This document shows positions 23,146 to 33,170 of a DNA stretch of 64,000 nt, piece by piece. The position numbers and the translations under genes are program-made. Every line of letters starts with the position of its first letter. Position 1 is the stretch's first letter. The notes under the pieces are model-generated. The model saw only the letters and a list, made by a program, of their open reading frames with translations, made no database searches and had not been told where the DNA came from. Source of the DNA: Halopolyspora algeriensis (lineage in GTDB: Bacteria > Actinomycetota > Actinomycetes > Mycobacteriales > Pseudonocardiaceae); contig NZ_QPJC01000013.1 in the NCBI RefSeq assembly GCF_003337235.1, positions 62,001-126,000 on the forward strand, written 5' to 3'.

Positions 23146-23647
23146 CGAAAAAACTCCCATCCAGCTTCGTTGGAGCCGTCCGGTCGGGGCGGCTCGGTAG
23201 CGGAAACTTGATGGGCTGTGTGCTCAACCCGCTCCCCACAGTAGTCGACGATCACAAATCGGCAACGAATGGCGTGTCGCACGGCTCGAGTGGTGACCGA
23301 TCACCCCGATGTGGTAGGCCATGGCGCTGCCGGTGCGTAGACTGGACGGGGCGATGGGCAGCGGCGGCGTCTGCGTGGCCCCGTTTCGCCGTGTCGATGT
23401 GCCGCTGCTGCAGTTCCTTGCTCCACCACGGCGTGCCCAGCCCGGTTGTGGCCGCGTGGGTGCCCGGCCGTGGCCACCGCTCGTGTCGCACGGCCGCTCC
23501 TCGGTCGTCTCCGTGTGCGGAGGCGACCCGTGCTTGGCGGCGAAACGCCTCGTGGCACCCTGGTGGGGCTGCCGTGCCCACAGGATCGGGACGGCTGTGC
23601 AGGTGCGGCCCGGAAGTGGATTCCGGGCGATGACCAGGAGTGGTTGA
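23146..23647. other. 500-bp gap between the STAS gene and yidC
   Basis: No supportable gene on either strand. Open frames here have Arg/Pro-rich, GC-shadow composition. It must hold the promoters of both flanking genes, but I could not pick out a clear pair. Confidence 0.4.
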
Positions 23648-24799
23648 GTGTTCGACTTTATCCTCTATCCCGTGTCGGCCATTCTGTGGTTCTGGCACAA
23701 GGTGTTCGGCTTCATGCTCGGGCCGGACAACGGCTTCGCCTGGGCGCTGTCGGTGTTCTTCCTGGTGTTCTCCCTGCGCCTGCTGCTGCTCAAGCCCGCG
23801 CTCAGCCAGATCCGAGCCGGCCGCCAGATGCAGAAGTTCGCCCCGCAGATCCAGAAGCTGCGGGAGAAGTACAAGAACGACCGCCAGAAGATGGCGCAGG
23901 AGATGCAGAAGCTGCAGTCCGAGCAGGGGGTCAACCCGCTCGGCGGCTGCCTGCCCGCGCTGGTGCAGATCCCGGTCTTTCTGAGCCTGTTCTACGTGCT
24001 GCGCGGCTTCAAACCGGGCAAGGACAGCAACTACATCTTCGGCCAGAGCGGCGTCGACTCGTTCCTCAACGCCGACATCTTCGGTGCCAAGCTGGGGAAC
24101 TGGATCACCCAGCCGACGGCGGAATTGCAGGAGTTCGGCACCAGTCGCCCGGAGATGATCACCGTCGGCATCCCGCTGATGATCGTCGCCTCGGCCGCGA
24201 CCTACTTCACCATGCGGATGTCGGTCAAGCGGCAGAACGATGCCACGATGGCCAACCCGCAGGGCGCCATGATCGGCAAGGTCATGATGTACCTGGCGCC
24301 GATCGGTACGTTGATCTCGCCGTGGTTCCTGCCCATGGCGGTGGTGCTGTACTTCATGGCCAACAACCTCTGGACTCTGGGCCAGCAGCACTTCCTGACC
24401 AACAAGGTCGACCGCGAGGAGCAGCGGGAGAAGGAGCGCGAGCTCGCGGCGAAGAAGGAAGCTCCCCGCCCCAAGCCCGGCCAGAAGCCGGGGCAGCCTG
24501 TCGGCGACCAGGCCTCCGCCGTCAGCGGCGACGAGGCCACGCAGGTCGAGGGGAAGGGTGCCACGGAGGTTGCCGGTGCGCCCTCGGCCAACGGCAGCGC
24601 CGGCGGTGGTCAGGGTTCCGACGGTCAGTCCGGGGGCAAGGCGAACGGCAAGGCCGCCGGCGCAGGCAAGGCGAACGGCAAGCCCACCGGGAGCCCGGCG
24701 GGAAAGCAGGGCGGAAAGCCGAGCGGCAAGAAGGGGCAGCAGAAGAACCGGCCCGGCAAGCAGACCGCGGCCAGGAAGAGCCAGAAGAAACGGCGCTGA
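23648..24799 (+). CDS. yidC: YidC/Oxa1 family membrane protein insertase
   Basis: A 383-residue insertase that places proteins in the cytoplasmic membrane, alone or with SecYEG. It has a short N-terminal segment, a membrane helix (FAWALSVFFLVFSLRLLLLK) with the hydrophilic-groove Arg, a coiled cytoplasmic loop (MQKFAPQIQKLREKYKNDRQ), the GCLPALVQIPVFLSLFYVLR helix, and two further helices near residues 175 and 215-245. Residues about 290-383 are a Lys/Gly/Pro-rich basic tail likely to bind ribosomes. The GTG at 23648 is the start. The usual rpmH-rnpA-jag neighbours are absent, so this may be a second copy or a relocated gene. Confidence 0.9.
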   Translation: MFDFILYPVSAILWFWHKVFGFMLGPDNGFAWALSVFFLVFSLRLLLLKPALSQIRAGRQMQKFAPQIQKLREKYKNDRQKMAQEMQKLQSEQGVNPLGGCLPALVQIPVFLSLFYVLRGFKPGKDSNYIFGQSGVDSFLNADIFGAKLGNWITQPTAELQEFGTSRPEMITVGIPLMIVASAATYFTMRMSVKRQNDATMANPQGAMIGKVMMYLAPIGTLISPWFLPMAVVLYFMANNLWTLGQQHFLTNKVDREEQREKERELAAKKEAPRPKPGQKPGQPVGDQASAVSGDEATQVEGKGATEVAGAPSANGSAGGGQGSDGQSGGKANGKAAGAGKANGKPTGSPAGKQGGKPSGKKGQQKNRPGKQTAARKSQKKRR

Positions 24800-24861
24800 C
24801 GCCGGCCGTGGAGCCGGTGGGACAAGGTTCCGGTAGCGGCGGGGATTGACCGGCAGTTGGG

Positions 24862-24877
24862 GTAAAATCCTTTTTAC
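24862..24877 (+). promoter_or_regulatory. AT-rich inverted repeat upstream of the Bax-inhibitor gene
   Basis: GTAAAA-TCCT-TTTTAC (24862-24877) is unusual in this GC-rich region. TAAAAT at 24863-24868 could be a -10 box of the downstream gene; TTGACC at 24846 is too close (11 bp) to be its -35. It could instead terminate yidC. Confidence 0.35.
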
Positions 24878-24949
24878 GCGATACGGGAACCGACCGGCGG
24901 GTTCGGTCGTTGTTACCGGTGACGGCGCACGCACGCCCAGGAGGATGAG

Positions 24950-25753
24950 TTGCGCACAACGAGCAACCCTGCGTTCAAGAACCTGCCGAGCGGTGGGTAC
25001 GCGAACTTCAACGCAGGTCAAACCCAAAGTGCCGGTTTCGGCACCGGCTTCGGTCAGGCGCCCGCTGCCCCGCAGCAGACCGGGCGTCCGATGACCATCG
25101 ACGACGTGGTCACCAAGACGGCGACGACTCTGGCCGTCACCGTCGGCACCGGTGCCGCGACCTATGTCGTGGGTGGTGCGGCCGCGATGGCGCTGGCGCT
25201 GCCCGCCGCACTGATCGGGTTCGTGCTGGCCATGGTCGTCATCTTCAAGAAGAAGGTGAGCCCGGCGCTGGTCATCGCCTATGCGGCTGTCGAGGGCGTG
25301 TTCCTCGGCGGGATCAGCTACCTGTTCGGCAACGTGGTGACCGACAACCCCGGCATCATCATGCAGGCGATCGCGGGCACGGTGGGTGTCTTCGCGGCCA
25401 TGCTGGTCGTCTACAAGACCGGTGCGATCCGGGTCACGCCGAAGTTGACCAAGTGGATCATCGGCGCGCTGGCCGGTGCTGTCGTGCTGATGCTGCTCAA
25501 CCTGATCTCGGGTTTCTTCGTGTCGGGTGGCTTGGGGCTGCGTGAGCCCACTCCGCTCGGCATCGGCTTCAGCCTGCTGGTCATCGGTATCGCCGCGTTC
25601 AGCTTCCTGCTGGACTTCGACGCCGCCGACAAGGCCATCAAGGGTGGGGTGGACGCCAAGTTCGCCTGGTACGTCGCCTTCGGCCTGATGGTCACCCTGG
25701 TCTGGCTGTACCTGGAGATCCTGCGGCTGCTGTCCTACTTCCAGAACGAGTAG
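24950..25753 (+). CDS. Bax inhibitor-1/YccA family membrane protein
   Basis: A 267-residue protein with a hydrophilic, Gly/Gln-rich N-terminus of about 48 residues (contains [16 protein letters not shown]) and seven predicted membrane helices, ending in [37 protein letters not shown] near the end is typical of the actinobacterial YccA/BI-1 group. Family members are pH-sensitive calcium leak channels in some bacteria; the role here is unknown. The start is TTG at 24950 with GGAGGA at 24940-24945. It ends at a strong bidirectional terminator. Confidence 0.85.
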   Translation: MRTTSNPAFKNLPSGGYANFNAGQTQSAGFGTGFGQAPAAPQQTGRPMTIDDVVTKTATTLAVTVGTGAATYVVGGAAAMALALPAALIGFVLAMVVIFKKKVSPALVIAYAAVEGVFLGGISYLFGNVVTDNPGIIMQAIAGTVGVFAAMLVVYKTGAIRVTPKLTKWIIGALAGAVVLMLLNLISGFFVSGGLGLREPTPLGIGFSLLVIGIAAFSFLLDFDAADKAIKGGVDAKFAWYVAFGLMVTLVWLYLEILRLLSYFQNE

Positions 25754-25777
25754 TCCACCGGCCCTCGCGGCTCCGGC

Positions 25778-25832
25778 GAGACGAACGAAGGGCGCCTGCT
25801 CCCCACGGGGAACAGGCGCCCTTTCTCGTCTC
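25778..25832. terminator. Bidirectional terminator between the BI-1 and thiolase genes
   Basis: An outer stem GAGACGA/TCGTCTC (25778-25784 with 25826-25832) encloses AAGGGCGCCTG/CAGGCGCCCTT (25788-25798 with 25813-25823) and an inner CCCC/GGGG. It serves two convergent genes. Confidence 0.8.
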
Positions 25833-25948
25833 GTCGGCTTGGTCGAGTCGCTCCTGTGTACTCGAAGGCCACGCTCAAGCAATCAGCCCGAGCGGCTGCC
25901 CTGCCACGCACGCAACCGGCACCGCCGCACAAATCAGCCCGAACATTT

Positions 25949-27169
25949 TCAGGAAAGCCGCTCCAGCACCATGGCCATGCCCTGGCCACCACCGACGCAC
26001 ATGGTCTCCAGCCCGAACTGCTTGTCGTGGAACTGCAGGGAATTGATCAGGGTGGTGGTGATGCGCGCACCGGTCATGCCGAACGGGTGGCCGACGGCGA
26101 TCGCGCCGCCGTTGACGTTGAGCCGCTCCAGGGGGATTCCCAGCTCCTGGTAGGAGGGGATGACCTGGGCGGCGAAGGCCTCGTTGATCTCCACCAGGTC
26201 CATGTCACCGGCGCTCATGCCCGCCCGGCCCAGTGCCTGCTGGGAGGCCTCCACCGGGCCGAGCCCCATGATCTCCGGGGACAGTGCCGATACGCCGGTC
26301 GACACGATCCGGGCCAGCGGGGTCAGACCGAGCTGCTTGGCCTTCTTGTCGCTCATGACGACCACGGCAGCCGCACCGTCGTTGAGCGGGCAGGCGTTGG
26401 CCGCCGTGACCCGGCCATCCGGGCGGAACACCGGCTTGAGCCCGGACACGCCCTCCTTGGTCACGCCCGCGCGCGGGCCGTCATCGGTGTCGGCGACGGT
26501 GCCCGACGGGGTGGTGACCGGGGTGATCTCGCGGGACCAGAAGCCGTTGGCGATGGCCTTCTCGGCGAGGTTCTGCGACCGCACGCCGAAGTCGTCCATC
26601 TCGTCGCGGCTGATGCCCTTGGCTCGGGCCAGGTTCTCGGCGGTCTGACCCATCGGCAGGTAGACATCGGGCAGCTTGTCGAACTCGCGCGGGTCGGTCC
26701 AGTTCTCGGCGCCTTCCTCGGCGACCTGCTTGGTGCGGGCCTGCGCCTCGTCGAAGGCCGGGTTCTGGGTCTCCGGCAGCGAGTCGGAGTTGCCCTTGGC
26801 GAACCGCGAGACCATCTCGACGCCGGCGCTGATGAACACGTCTCCCTCACCGGCCTTGATCGCGTGCATGGCCATGCGGGTGGTCTGCAGGCTCGACGAG
26901 CAGTATCGGGTGATGGTGGTGCCGGGCAGGTGGTCGTACCCGAGCAGCACGGAGACCACGCGGGCCATGTTGAAGCCCTGCTCTCCGCCGGGCAGGCCGC
27001 AGCCCAGCATCAGGTCGTCGATCTCCTGCGGATCGAGTTCGGGCACCTTGTCCAGTGCCGCCCGCACGATCTGGGCGGTGAGGTCGTCCGGCCGGCTGTC
27101 CACCAGCGATCCCTTGCCCGCCCGGCCGATGGGCGAGCGGGCGGTGGCCACGATGACTGCTTCGGTCAT
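25949..27169 (-). CDS. Acetyl-CoA C-acyltransferase (thiolase)
   Basis: A 406-residue thiolase, equivalent in position to M. tuberculosis fadA3 (Rv1074c). The acylated Cys is in [14 protein letters not shown] near residue 90, [10 protein letters not shown] carries the catalytic His and [13 protein letters not shown] the second Cys near the C-terminus. It cleaves 3-ketoacyl-CoA in beta-oxidation or condenses acetyl-CoA; direction cannot be read from sequence. The ATG at 27167-27169 is preceded by AGGAGCTCCCC, which sets the start. It is transcribed toward the BI-1 gene. Confidence 0.9.
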   Translation of the reverse strand: MTEAVIVATARSPIGRAGKGSLVDSRPDDLTAQIVRAALDKVPELDPQEIDDLMLGCGLPGGEQGFNMARVVSVLLGYDHLPGTTITRYCSSSLQTTRMAMHAIKAGEGDVFISAGVEMVSRFAKGNSDSLPETQNPAFDEAQARTKQVAEEGAENWTDPREFDKLPDVYLPMGQTAENLARAKGISRDEMDDFGVRSQNLAEKAIANGFWSREITPVTTPSGTVADTDDGPRAGVTKEGVSGLKPVFRPDGRVTAANACPLNDGAAAVVVMSDKKAKQLGLTPLARIVSTGVSALSPEIMGLGPVEASQQALGRAGMSAGDMDLVEINEAFAAQVIPSYQELGIPLERLNVNGGAIAVGHPFGMTGARITTTLINSLQFHDKQFGLETMCVGGGQGMAMVLERLS

Positions 27170-27362
27170 GGGGAGCTCCTTCGGTTCTCCTGCTCTCGGA
27201 CAAGTTCGCCGCCGGGGGAAGCTTCCCGTGTGAGAGGCGAGCCTGTGCGACCGGGCAGGTCCGGACGCACCTCGGAATATCCCGCACTCCAGGGGCTTCC
27301 TGTCGCTGTTCGGTGACGGCAATCACCCTACTTCATGGTAACCGACCAGTTGGTACGCCAGG

Positions 27363-28286
27363 TCATGCGTCTGCACGGCGGCGCAGGTGCCGGTTCAGGC
27401 GCGCGATGAGCCTGCGCGTGGGCCGCCGCGCCTCGGCTGCCGAGGACCGCGTGGGAGCACTCGGCACCGGTGCGCCTTCCCACGCCCCGATCGCATGGCA
27501 CAGGGTGGGCAGCAGCATGGTCGCGGCCGCTTCGTATCCGGCTGCCGACGGGTGGAAACGGTCGTGGCTGAAGAACTCGGCGGGACGGGTGAGGAACTCC
27601 GGCGACAGCAGGTCGGCCAGCGGGACAGCGTGCCCCCCGGCCTGCTCGACAGCCCGGCGCTGGGCTTTGGCCAGGGCAAGGCTGACCGAGCGGACGACGG
27701 CACGCAGCGGCTGCGGAATCGGCCGGATCGCACCGAGGTCCGGACAGGTGCCCACGACCACGGCGACCCCCTCGGCGGTCAACCGCTCCACGGCCTGGCC
27801 GAGAAGCAGGGCACTCGCCCGGATCGGCAGCCGTGAGGTGACGTCGTTGGCGCCGATGAGGATCAGAGCCAGGCGGGGTGGCTTGCTGAGCACACTGTCC
27901 ACCTGCAGGGACAGTTCCCGGCTCGTGGTGCCCACGATCGCGTACGTGGTCAGCGCGACCGGCCGTTCGAGTTCCTCGGCCATACCCCGGGCGATGAGCA
28001 CGCCCGGTAGCTGATCCGGGAGGTCGACGCCGAGGCCGGCAGCCGAGGAGTCCCCGAGTATCGCCAGTTCCAGCGGCTCCGCGTCGCCGTGCGATGCCGG
28101 GACGCGCGTCTCGTGCCCCTCCGGGTAGTGCACGCGGTCGGCGCGCAGGGGGCCCGAAGTCGGAGGACCGATGACTCGCCGTGCTCGCCGGGACTGCTCG
28201 TTGAGCAGCCCGTAGGCAGCGCCGGACAACCCCCCCACCGTGCCTGCCGCAAAGACGGCGAGCCGCAGCATCCTCGGCCCGATCAT
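27363..28286 (-). CDS. SGNH/GDSL hydrolase, exported or membrane-anchored
   Basis: A 307-residue protein like M. tuberculosis Rv1075c. An N-terminal hydrophobic segment (MLRLAVFAAGTVGGLSGAAY) is a signal or anchor. Block I is ILGDSSAAGLGVD with the nucleophilic Ser, block III GANDVTSR, and block V SHDRFHPSAAGY with the Asp/His pair. It is probably an esterase acting outside the membrane. The ATG at 28284-28286 has GGAGG upstream. The C-terminal 40 residues are basic and likely disordered. It is divergent from cbs. Confidence 0.85.
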   Translation of the reverse strand: MIGPRMLRLAVFAAGTVGGLSGAAYGLLNEQSRRARRVIGPPTSGPLRADRVHYPEGHETRVPASHGDAEPLELAILGDSSAAGLGVDLPDQLPGVLIARGMAEELERPVALTTYAIVGTTSRELSLQVDSVLSKPPRLALILIGANDVTSRLPIRASALLLGQAVERLTAEGVAVVVGTCPDLGAIRPIPQPLRAVVRSVSLALAKAQRRAVEQAGGHAVPLADLLSPEFLTRPAEFFSHDRFHPSAAGYEAAATMLLPTLCHAIGAWEGAPVPSAPTRSSAAEARRPTRRLIARLNRHLRRRADA

Positions 28287-28538
28287 CGTCCCTCCTGTGC
28301 GATGGTCCGCGATACGCGCGCCAGTCACTGCACAGCGTGCTCCGCATTTCGGTGATCCGCTCGGTTTCGGTGCCCGTTCAGGTGGTAATGAGCGGTGTGC
28401 ACCCGAGAGAACAGTGTGACCCGGAGAGGTACTGTGGGCGCGATTCGTCCCTGCTCGTGTCGGCCTTCCGGGTTAACCGTGCGGGAGACGATCAAGCCCC
28501 CGCCTCACAGGCTCGTAACGAGGGAGAGGACTCGCGCG

Positions 28539-29906
28539 GTGGAGTACGTCGAGCATGTGACCGACCTGGTCGGTAATACCCCGCTGGTACAACTGAACAC
28601 GTTGAGTGCGGAGCTGGAGACGCCGGTCCTGGCCAAGGTCGAATACCTCAATCCGGGCGGGAGCGTGAAGGATCGCATCGCGCTGCGGATGATCGAAGCC
28701 GCCGAAGCTTCGGGGGAGCTGCGGCCGGGCGGCACGATCGTCGAACCGACCTCCGGCAACACCGGCGTCGGGCTGGCCATGGTGGCCCAGCGCAAGGGGT
28801 ACCGCTGCGTGTTCGTCTGTCCCGACAAGGTCAGCGAGGACAAGCGCAACGTGCTGGAGGCCTACGGCGCCGAGGTCGTCGTCTGCCCGACGGCGGTGCC
28901 GCCCGAGCATCCCGACTCCTACTACAGCGTCTCCGACCGGCTCGCCGAGCAGGACGGTTACTGGAAGCCGAACCAGTACGACAATCAGTCCAACCCCGAG
29001 TCGCACTACCACTCCACCGGCCCGGAAATCTGGGAGCAGACGCAGGGCCGCATCACCCATTTCGTCGCCGGGATCGGCACCGGCGGCACCATTTCGGGTG
29101 TCGGACGCTACCTCAAGGAAGTCTCCGGGGGGCAGGTGCGGATCGTCGGAGCCGATCCGGAGGGTTCGGTGTACTCGGGCGGCAAGGGCAGGCCGTATCT
29201 GGTGGAAGGGGTCGGCGAGGATTTCTGGCCGAACACCTACGACAGGGAGATCTGCGACGAGATCGTGTCGGTCACCGATGCGAACTCGTTCCTCATGACC
29301 CGCGAACTCGCCCGGCAGGAGGCACTGCTGGTGGGCGGTTCGTGCGGGATGGCCGTGGCGGCGGCTCTGAGTGTCGCGGAACGCGCGGACCCGGACGATG
29401 TCGTCGTCGTGCTCCTGCCCGATGGTGGCCGCGGATATCTGACCAAGGTGTTCAACGATTCCTGGATGGCCTCCTACGGTTTTCTGTCGCCCGATCACAC
29501 CGGTGGTTCGGTCGGCGATGTGCTGCGCCGCAAGGACGGCACCATCCCGGAACTGGTGCACGTGCATCCGAAGGAGACCGTCGCCGAGGCGGTGGCGATC
29601 CTGCGCGAGTTCAGTGTTTCCCAGATGCCGGTGGTCAACGCGGAACCGCCCGTCATGGCCGCCGAGGTGGCCGGCGCCATCAACGAGCGCGACCTGCTGG
29701 ATGCGCTGTTCGCCGGGCGAGCCAATCTCGCCGACCGGGTGGAAGAGCACATGTCCCCGCCGCTGCCCACCATCGGTGCGGGCGAGGAGATCAGCGCCGC
29801 GATGTCGGCACTGACCAATGCGGACGGTGCGATGGTGCTCATCGACGGCAAACCGGCCGGTGTGGTCACACGGCAGGATGTTCTCGCTTTTATTGCCGGT
29901 CGATGA
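28539..29906 (+). CDS. cbs: Cystathionine beta-synthase
   Basis: A 455-residue PLP enzyme that condenses serine and homocysteine to cystathionine, the first step of reverse transsulfuration. Lys44 in NPGGSVKDRIA binds PLP, EPTSGNTGVGLA is the substrate/asparagine loop, and GTGGTISGVGRYL binds the PLP phosphate. Two C-terminal CBS domains (residues about 335-455) suggest regulation by an adenosyl ligand. The GTG at 28539 follows GGGAGAGGA. It is followed by pra and metB as in M. tuberculosis Rv1077-Rv1079. No heme-binding N-terminal domain is present. Confidence 0.92.
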   Translation: MEYVEHVTDLVGNTPLVQLNTLSAELETPVLAKVEYLNPGGSVKDRIALRMIEAAEASGELRPGGTIVEPTSGNTGVGLAMVAQRKGYRCVFVCPDKVSEDKRNVLEAYGAEVVVCPTAVPPEHPDSYYSVSDRLAEQDGYWKPNQYDNQSNPESHYHSTGPEIWEQTQGRITHFVAGIGTGGTISGVGRYLKEVSGGQVRIVGADPEGSVYSGGKGRPYLVEGVGEDFWPNTYDREICDEIVSVTDANSFLMTRELARQEALLVGGSCGMAVAAALSVAERADPDDVVVVLLPDGGRGYLTKVFNDSWMASYGFLSPDHTGGSVGDVLRRKDGTIPELVHVHPKETVAEAVAILREFSVSQMPVVNAEPPVMAAEVAGAINERDLLDALFAGRANLADRVEEHMSPPLPTIGAGEEISAAMSALTNADGAMVLIDGKPAGVVTRQDVLAFIAGR

Positions 29907-30001
29907 ACGGTCGTACTGATCGATGACTACGCTGGCGCGCAATCGGATAACGTGTGCGCGACGTACAGCCCAGGTTTATGCCAAGGGGGTCGGAAAACCC
30001 G

Positions 30002-31513
30002 ATGAGCTCTCCGCAGCCGCCGGATGGCGGTCAGCAGGAAAAGCAGCCGCAGGAATCCGGCGAGCAGCCGGACGGCAATCCCGCCAACGCGGGCGAGTCC
30101 TCTCCGGACTCCACCCAGACGGTCTCTTCGCGGATGGATCCCCAGGAGCAGGAACAGCATCAGGACGAGGCACAGCAGGGCGCGGAAGTCTCCAGTGCGG
30201 GTTCGACGCAGGTCGTGCAGCCCGTGCAGCCGCCGCAGGGGCAGTCCGTCGAGCAGTCGCAGTCTGCTCAGGATTCCGGGGGTTCGACGCAGGTCGTGCA
30301 GCCCGTGCAGCCGCCGCAGGGGCAGTCCGCCGAGCAGTCGCAGTCTGCTCAGGACTCCGGCGGTTCGACGCAGGTCGTGCCGCCGGCGATGCAGCCACCG
30401 CAGCCCATGTACGAGCAGCCCGGCCTGTCCGGTCAGCAGCAGCCCGGGGCCTATCCCGCGCAGTCGCCACAGCAACCGCAGCAACCCGGGATGCCCGGCC
30501 AGACGGGGCAGCCTCCGATGGGAGGTGTGCCCGCATCGCCGAGCGGTGGTTTCCCGGCACAGTCCCAGGCCGGGCAGCCCCACCAGCCCCACCAACCTCA
30601 GCAGCCCCAGCAGCCCGGCGGCTTCGGCGCCCCGTCGCCTCAGGCAGGCTACGGTCAGGCCGGCTATGGCCAGCACGGCTACGGTCAGCCTGCATACGGT
30701 CGGCCCGGCATGGCCGGCTACGGCAGGCAGGATGATGACAGCAACAAGCCCGTCGCGATGGCCGCGGCCTGGACAGCGGTCGGCCTCGGTGCGCTGAGTG
30801 TCCTGTTCCTGGTCATCAACCTGTTCAGGATCATCGGTGCGTACAACGAGCTCAAGCAGGTCCAGGATCAGCTCGGCGGTATGGCCGAGCAGTACGGGAT
30901 CACGCCCCCCGAGCCCTCGCTGCCTCCGCTCGGGTTGCTCGTGACGATATCGATCATTCAGCTCCTCGTCGCCGTCGTGATGATCGTCGGAGGGATCCTG
31001 ATCCATGGCCGCAAGACCAAGGGTCCGATCTTCGTCGCCGCTGCTTCGGGGGTCTTCGTCCTCGCGGGGATCATCAGTCTGATCGCCTACGGCAGTACGA
31101 TCGGCTTCATCTCGCTGGTGCTGGCCGCGGCACCGGGAGTGCTCGCGATGCTCCCGCAGACCCGGGCGTATGTCTCCGGCGGCGCACCCCGGGCCGCTGC
31201 GGGTGTCTATGGTCAGCAGTTCGGTGGTCCGCAGGCGGGCGGCTTCGGTCAGCCGCATCCCGGCCAGCCGCAGCCGCAGCCGTACGGCCAACCTCAGCAG
31301 TTCGGCCAGCCGCAGCCGTACGGGCAACCGCCGCAGTACGGCCAACCTCAGCAGTTCGGTCAGCCGCATCCCGGCCAGCCGCAGCAGCAGCCGTACGGCC
31401 AGCCGCAGCCGTACGGCCAACCTCAGCAGTACGGCCAGCCGCAGCCGTACGGGCAGCCTCGGCAGCCCGGCGGGTACCCGCCGCAGCAGCCGGGACAGCC
31501 GCCCCAGTGGTGA
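30002..31513 (+). CDS. Proline/glutamine-rich membrane protein, Pra-like
   Basis: A 503-residue protein. Residues 1-240 are low-complexity Gln/Pro/Ser-rich, including a 27-residue unit (starts [16 protein letters not shown]) repeated two and a half times. Three to four membrane helices follow at about 250-390 ([65 protein letters not shown]). Residues 400-503 are Gln/Pro/Tyr repeats (QPYGQPQQF type). Position between cbs and metB matches the mycobacterial proline-rich antigen Pra (Rv1078). Function unknown. The ATG at 30002 has AAGGGGG upstream. Confidence 0.8.
   Translation: MSSPQPPDGGQQEKQPQESGEQPDGNPANAGESSPDSTQTVSSRMDPQEQEQHQDEAQQGAEVSSAGSTQVVQPVQPPQGQSVEQSQSAQDSGGSTQVVQPVQPPQGQSAEQSQSAQDSGGSTQVVPPAMQPPQPMYEQPGLSGQQQPGAYPAQSPQQPQQPGMPGQTGQPPMGGVPASPSGGFPAQSQAGQPHQPHQPQQPQQPGGFGAPSPQAGYGQAGYGQHGYGQPAYGRPGMAGYGRQDDDSNKPVAMAAAWTAVGLGALSVLFLVINLFRIIGAYNELKQVQDQLGGMAEQYGITPPEPSLPPLGLLVTISIIQLLVAVVMIVGGILIHGRKTKGPIFVAAASGVFVLAGIISLIAYGSTIGFISLVLAAAPGVLAMLPQTRAYVSGGAPRAAAGVYGQQFGGPQAGGFGQPHPGQPQPQPYGQPQQFGQPQPYGQPPQYGQPQQFGQPHPGQPQQQPYGQPQPYGQPQQYGQPQPYGQPRQPGGYPPQQPGQPPQW
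30200..30361 (+). repeat. 81-bp tandem repeat inside the Pra-like gene
   Basis: Two full 81-bp units (30200-30280 and 30281-30361) encode near-identical 27-residue repeats, and a third partial copy begins at 30362. The period is a multiple of three, so unit number can change without frameshift. Confidence 0.9.
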
Positions 31514-31543
31514 TGCTGCGATGACCGCCCGAGTGGCACACGT

Positions 31544-31569
31544 GGCCCCCGACCTCTCGGTCGGGGGCC
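31544..31569 (+). terminator. Terminator after the Pra-like gene
   Basis: A perfect 11-bp stem GGCCCCCGACC/GGTCGGGGGCC (31544-31554 and 31559-31569) with loop TCTC, 31 bp after the stop codon. Confidence 0.8.
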
Positions 31570-31691
31570 GGCGTTGCTCGGCCGGCCTCGTACAGCAACA
31601 CCTCCAGCAGCCGTGCCCTCAGCAGCAGTACCGAGGGTGATGTGTCCGCCTCCGGGTGCCAGCCGGGAGAGAAGTGAGCGGGCAAGGGTCG

Positions 31692-31697
31692 TACGCT
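31692..31697 (+). promoter_or_regulatory. Leaderless -10 box of metB
   Basis: TACGCT ends 7 bp before the metB ATG, so transcription would start at or next to the start codon. No Shine-Dalgarno is present, supporting a leaderless mRNA. Confidence 0.5.
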
Positions 31698-31704
31698 GCT
31701 GTAC

Positions 31705-32844
31705 ATGAGCGACGGCTTCGCCACCCGCGCGATCCATGCGGGCCAGGAACCAGACCCCACGACCGGCTCCGTCATCACGCCGATCCACGCGACGTCGACC
31801 TACGTCCAGGACGGCGTCGGCAACCAGCGCCAGGGTTACGAGTACTCGCGCACGGGCAACCCCACGCGCTCGGTGCTGGAGGAGTGCCTGGCGTCCCTGG
31901 AAGGTGGTACGTACGGGCGCGCGTTCGCTTCCGGCATGTCGGCCACCGACGCGGTGCTCCGGGCGACCCTGCGTCCCGGGGACCACATCGTCATTCCGGA
32001 TGATGCCTATGGCGGAACCTTCCGGCTCGTCGACAAGGTGCTGACCGGGTGGGGAGTGGAATACACCCCGGCACCGGTGACCGATGTGGATGCGGTGCGC
32101 GCGGCGATCCGGTCGAACACCAAGGTGATCTGGACCGAGACGCCGACCAACCCGCTGCTCAACATCGCCGACCTGCCTGCGATGGCGCAGCTCGCCCACG
32201 ACACCGGCATCCGGCTGGTCGTGGACAACACCTTCGCCTCACCGCATCTGCAGCAGCCGCTGGAGCACGGCGCGAGCATCGTCGTGCACTCCACGACGAA
32301 GTATCTCGGCGGGCACTCCGATGTGGTCGGGGGCGCGGTGATCACCTCGGACGAGGAAATCGCGAGCCAGGTCGCGTTCCTGCAGAACACCGCCGGTGCC
32401 GTTCCGGGGCCGTTCGATGCGTGGCTGACCCTGCGCGGCTTGAAGACCCTGGCGGTGCGCATGGAACGGCACAGCCGGAATGCCGAACATCTGGTGGCCG
32501 CACTCCGGGAGCACCCGAAGGTCGCGAAGGTCTTCTATCCGGGGATGGAGGAACACCCGGGGCACCAGGTCGCGGCCAAGCAGATGCGTCATTTCGGGGG
32601 CATGGTCTCGTTCACCCATGCCGACGGTGAGCAGGCCGCGATCGACGCCTGCGCGCGTACGCGCCTGTTCACGCTGGCCGAGTCGCTCGGTGGCGTGGAA
32701 TCGTTGATCGAGCATCCCGGCCGGATGACCCATGCGAGCACTGCGGGTTCCCTGTTGCAGGTTCCCGCCGATCTGATCCGCGTGTCCGTGGGGATCGAGG
32801 AGTCGGAGGATCTGGTGGCGGACCTCCTTGCCGCCTTGGAGTGA
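31705..32844 (+). CDS. metB: Cystathionine gamma-synthase/gamma-lyase
   Basis: A 379-residue PLP enzyme of the Cys/Met metabolism family. Lys199 in HSTTKYLGGHSDVVGG forms the Schiff base; YEYSRTGNPTR near residue 46 and TETPTNPL are typical. With cbs upstream it forms the transsulfuration pair: synthase makes cystathionine from O-acylhomoserine and Cys, whereas lyase activity would release Cys; actinobacterial MetB can do both. The ATG at 31705 seems leaderless. Family length is complete. Position matches Rv1079. Confidence 0.92.
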   Translation: MSDGFATRAIHAGQEPDPTTGSVITPIHATSTYVQDGVGNQRQGYEYSRTGNPTRSVLEECLASLEGGTYGRAFASGMSATDAVLRATLRPGDHIVIPDDAYGGTFRLVDKVLTGWGVEYTPAPVTDVDAVRAAIRSNTKVIWTETPTNPLLNIADLPAMAQLAHDTGIRLVVDNTFASPHLQQPLEHGASIVVHSTTKYLGGHSDVVGGAVITSDEEIASQVAFLQNTAGAVPGPFDAWLTLRGLKTLAVRMERHSRNAEHLVAALREHPKVAKVFYPGMEEHPGHQVAAKQMRHFGGMVSFTHADGEQAAIDACARTRLFTLAESLGGVESLIEHPGRMTHASTAGSLLQVPADLIRVSVGIEESEDLVADLLAALE

Positions 32845-32896
32845 CCTGGAGGGATGCCGGGCCGGTGAGGTGGAGCAGCGCGTGACCGGCTCTCGC

Positions 32897-32913
32897 CCGC
32901 CCTTCAAGGGCGG
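32897..32913. terminator. Hairpin between metB and the convergent small gene
   Basis: CCGCCCTT-C-AAGGGCGG is a near-palindrome 52 bp after metB and overlapping the stop of the minus-strand gene; a possible bidirectional terminator. Confidence 0.45.
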
Positions 32914-33170
32914 AGGGGGGAGTCGGTGACGGCTGCCTCACCCAGGGGGCGGGGAGCGGGCTGCGGGGGATCATCCGGTGTGACCGGGATGTCCTCCGGG
33001 GTGATACAGCCTCCGACCAGTTCGACGACGCCGTCGTGAACCCGGTAGATGCCGGGGTTGTCGCATCCGGCGTGGACCACGGCGAATACCGCGGCCCCGG
33101 ACAGCACAGTTGCCATGGCAATGCCTGTGGCCAGGGGAATCGCGCCCGGGGTGGGGGTCAACCGTGCCAT
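32904..33170 (-). CDS. Small membrane-anchored or secreted protein
   Basis: An 88-residue protein: basic start (MARLTPTPG), a hydrophobic segment (ATGIAMATVLSGAAVFAVV), then HAGCDNPGIYRVHDGVVELV and a Pro-rich acidic tail. Two Cys (CDNPG and GGC) might form a disulfide outside the membrane. The ATG at 33168-33170 has GGGAGG upstream. I do not recognise a named family. It is divergent from ilvA. Confidence 0.65.
   Translation of the reverse strand: MARLTPTPGAIPLATGIAMATVLSGAAVFAVVHAGCDNPGIYRVHDGVVELVGGCITPEDIPVTPDDPPQPAPRPLGEAAVTDSPLRP

Noticed and set aside
23252-25882. 876-codon open frame on the minus strand opposite yidC and the BI-1 gene
   Set aside because: Arg/Gly/Leu/His-rich shadow of two clear plus-strand genes; no domain resemblance and it spans their intergenic region and terminator.
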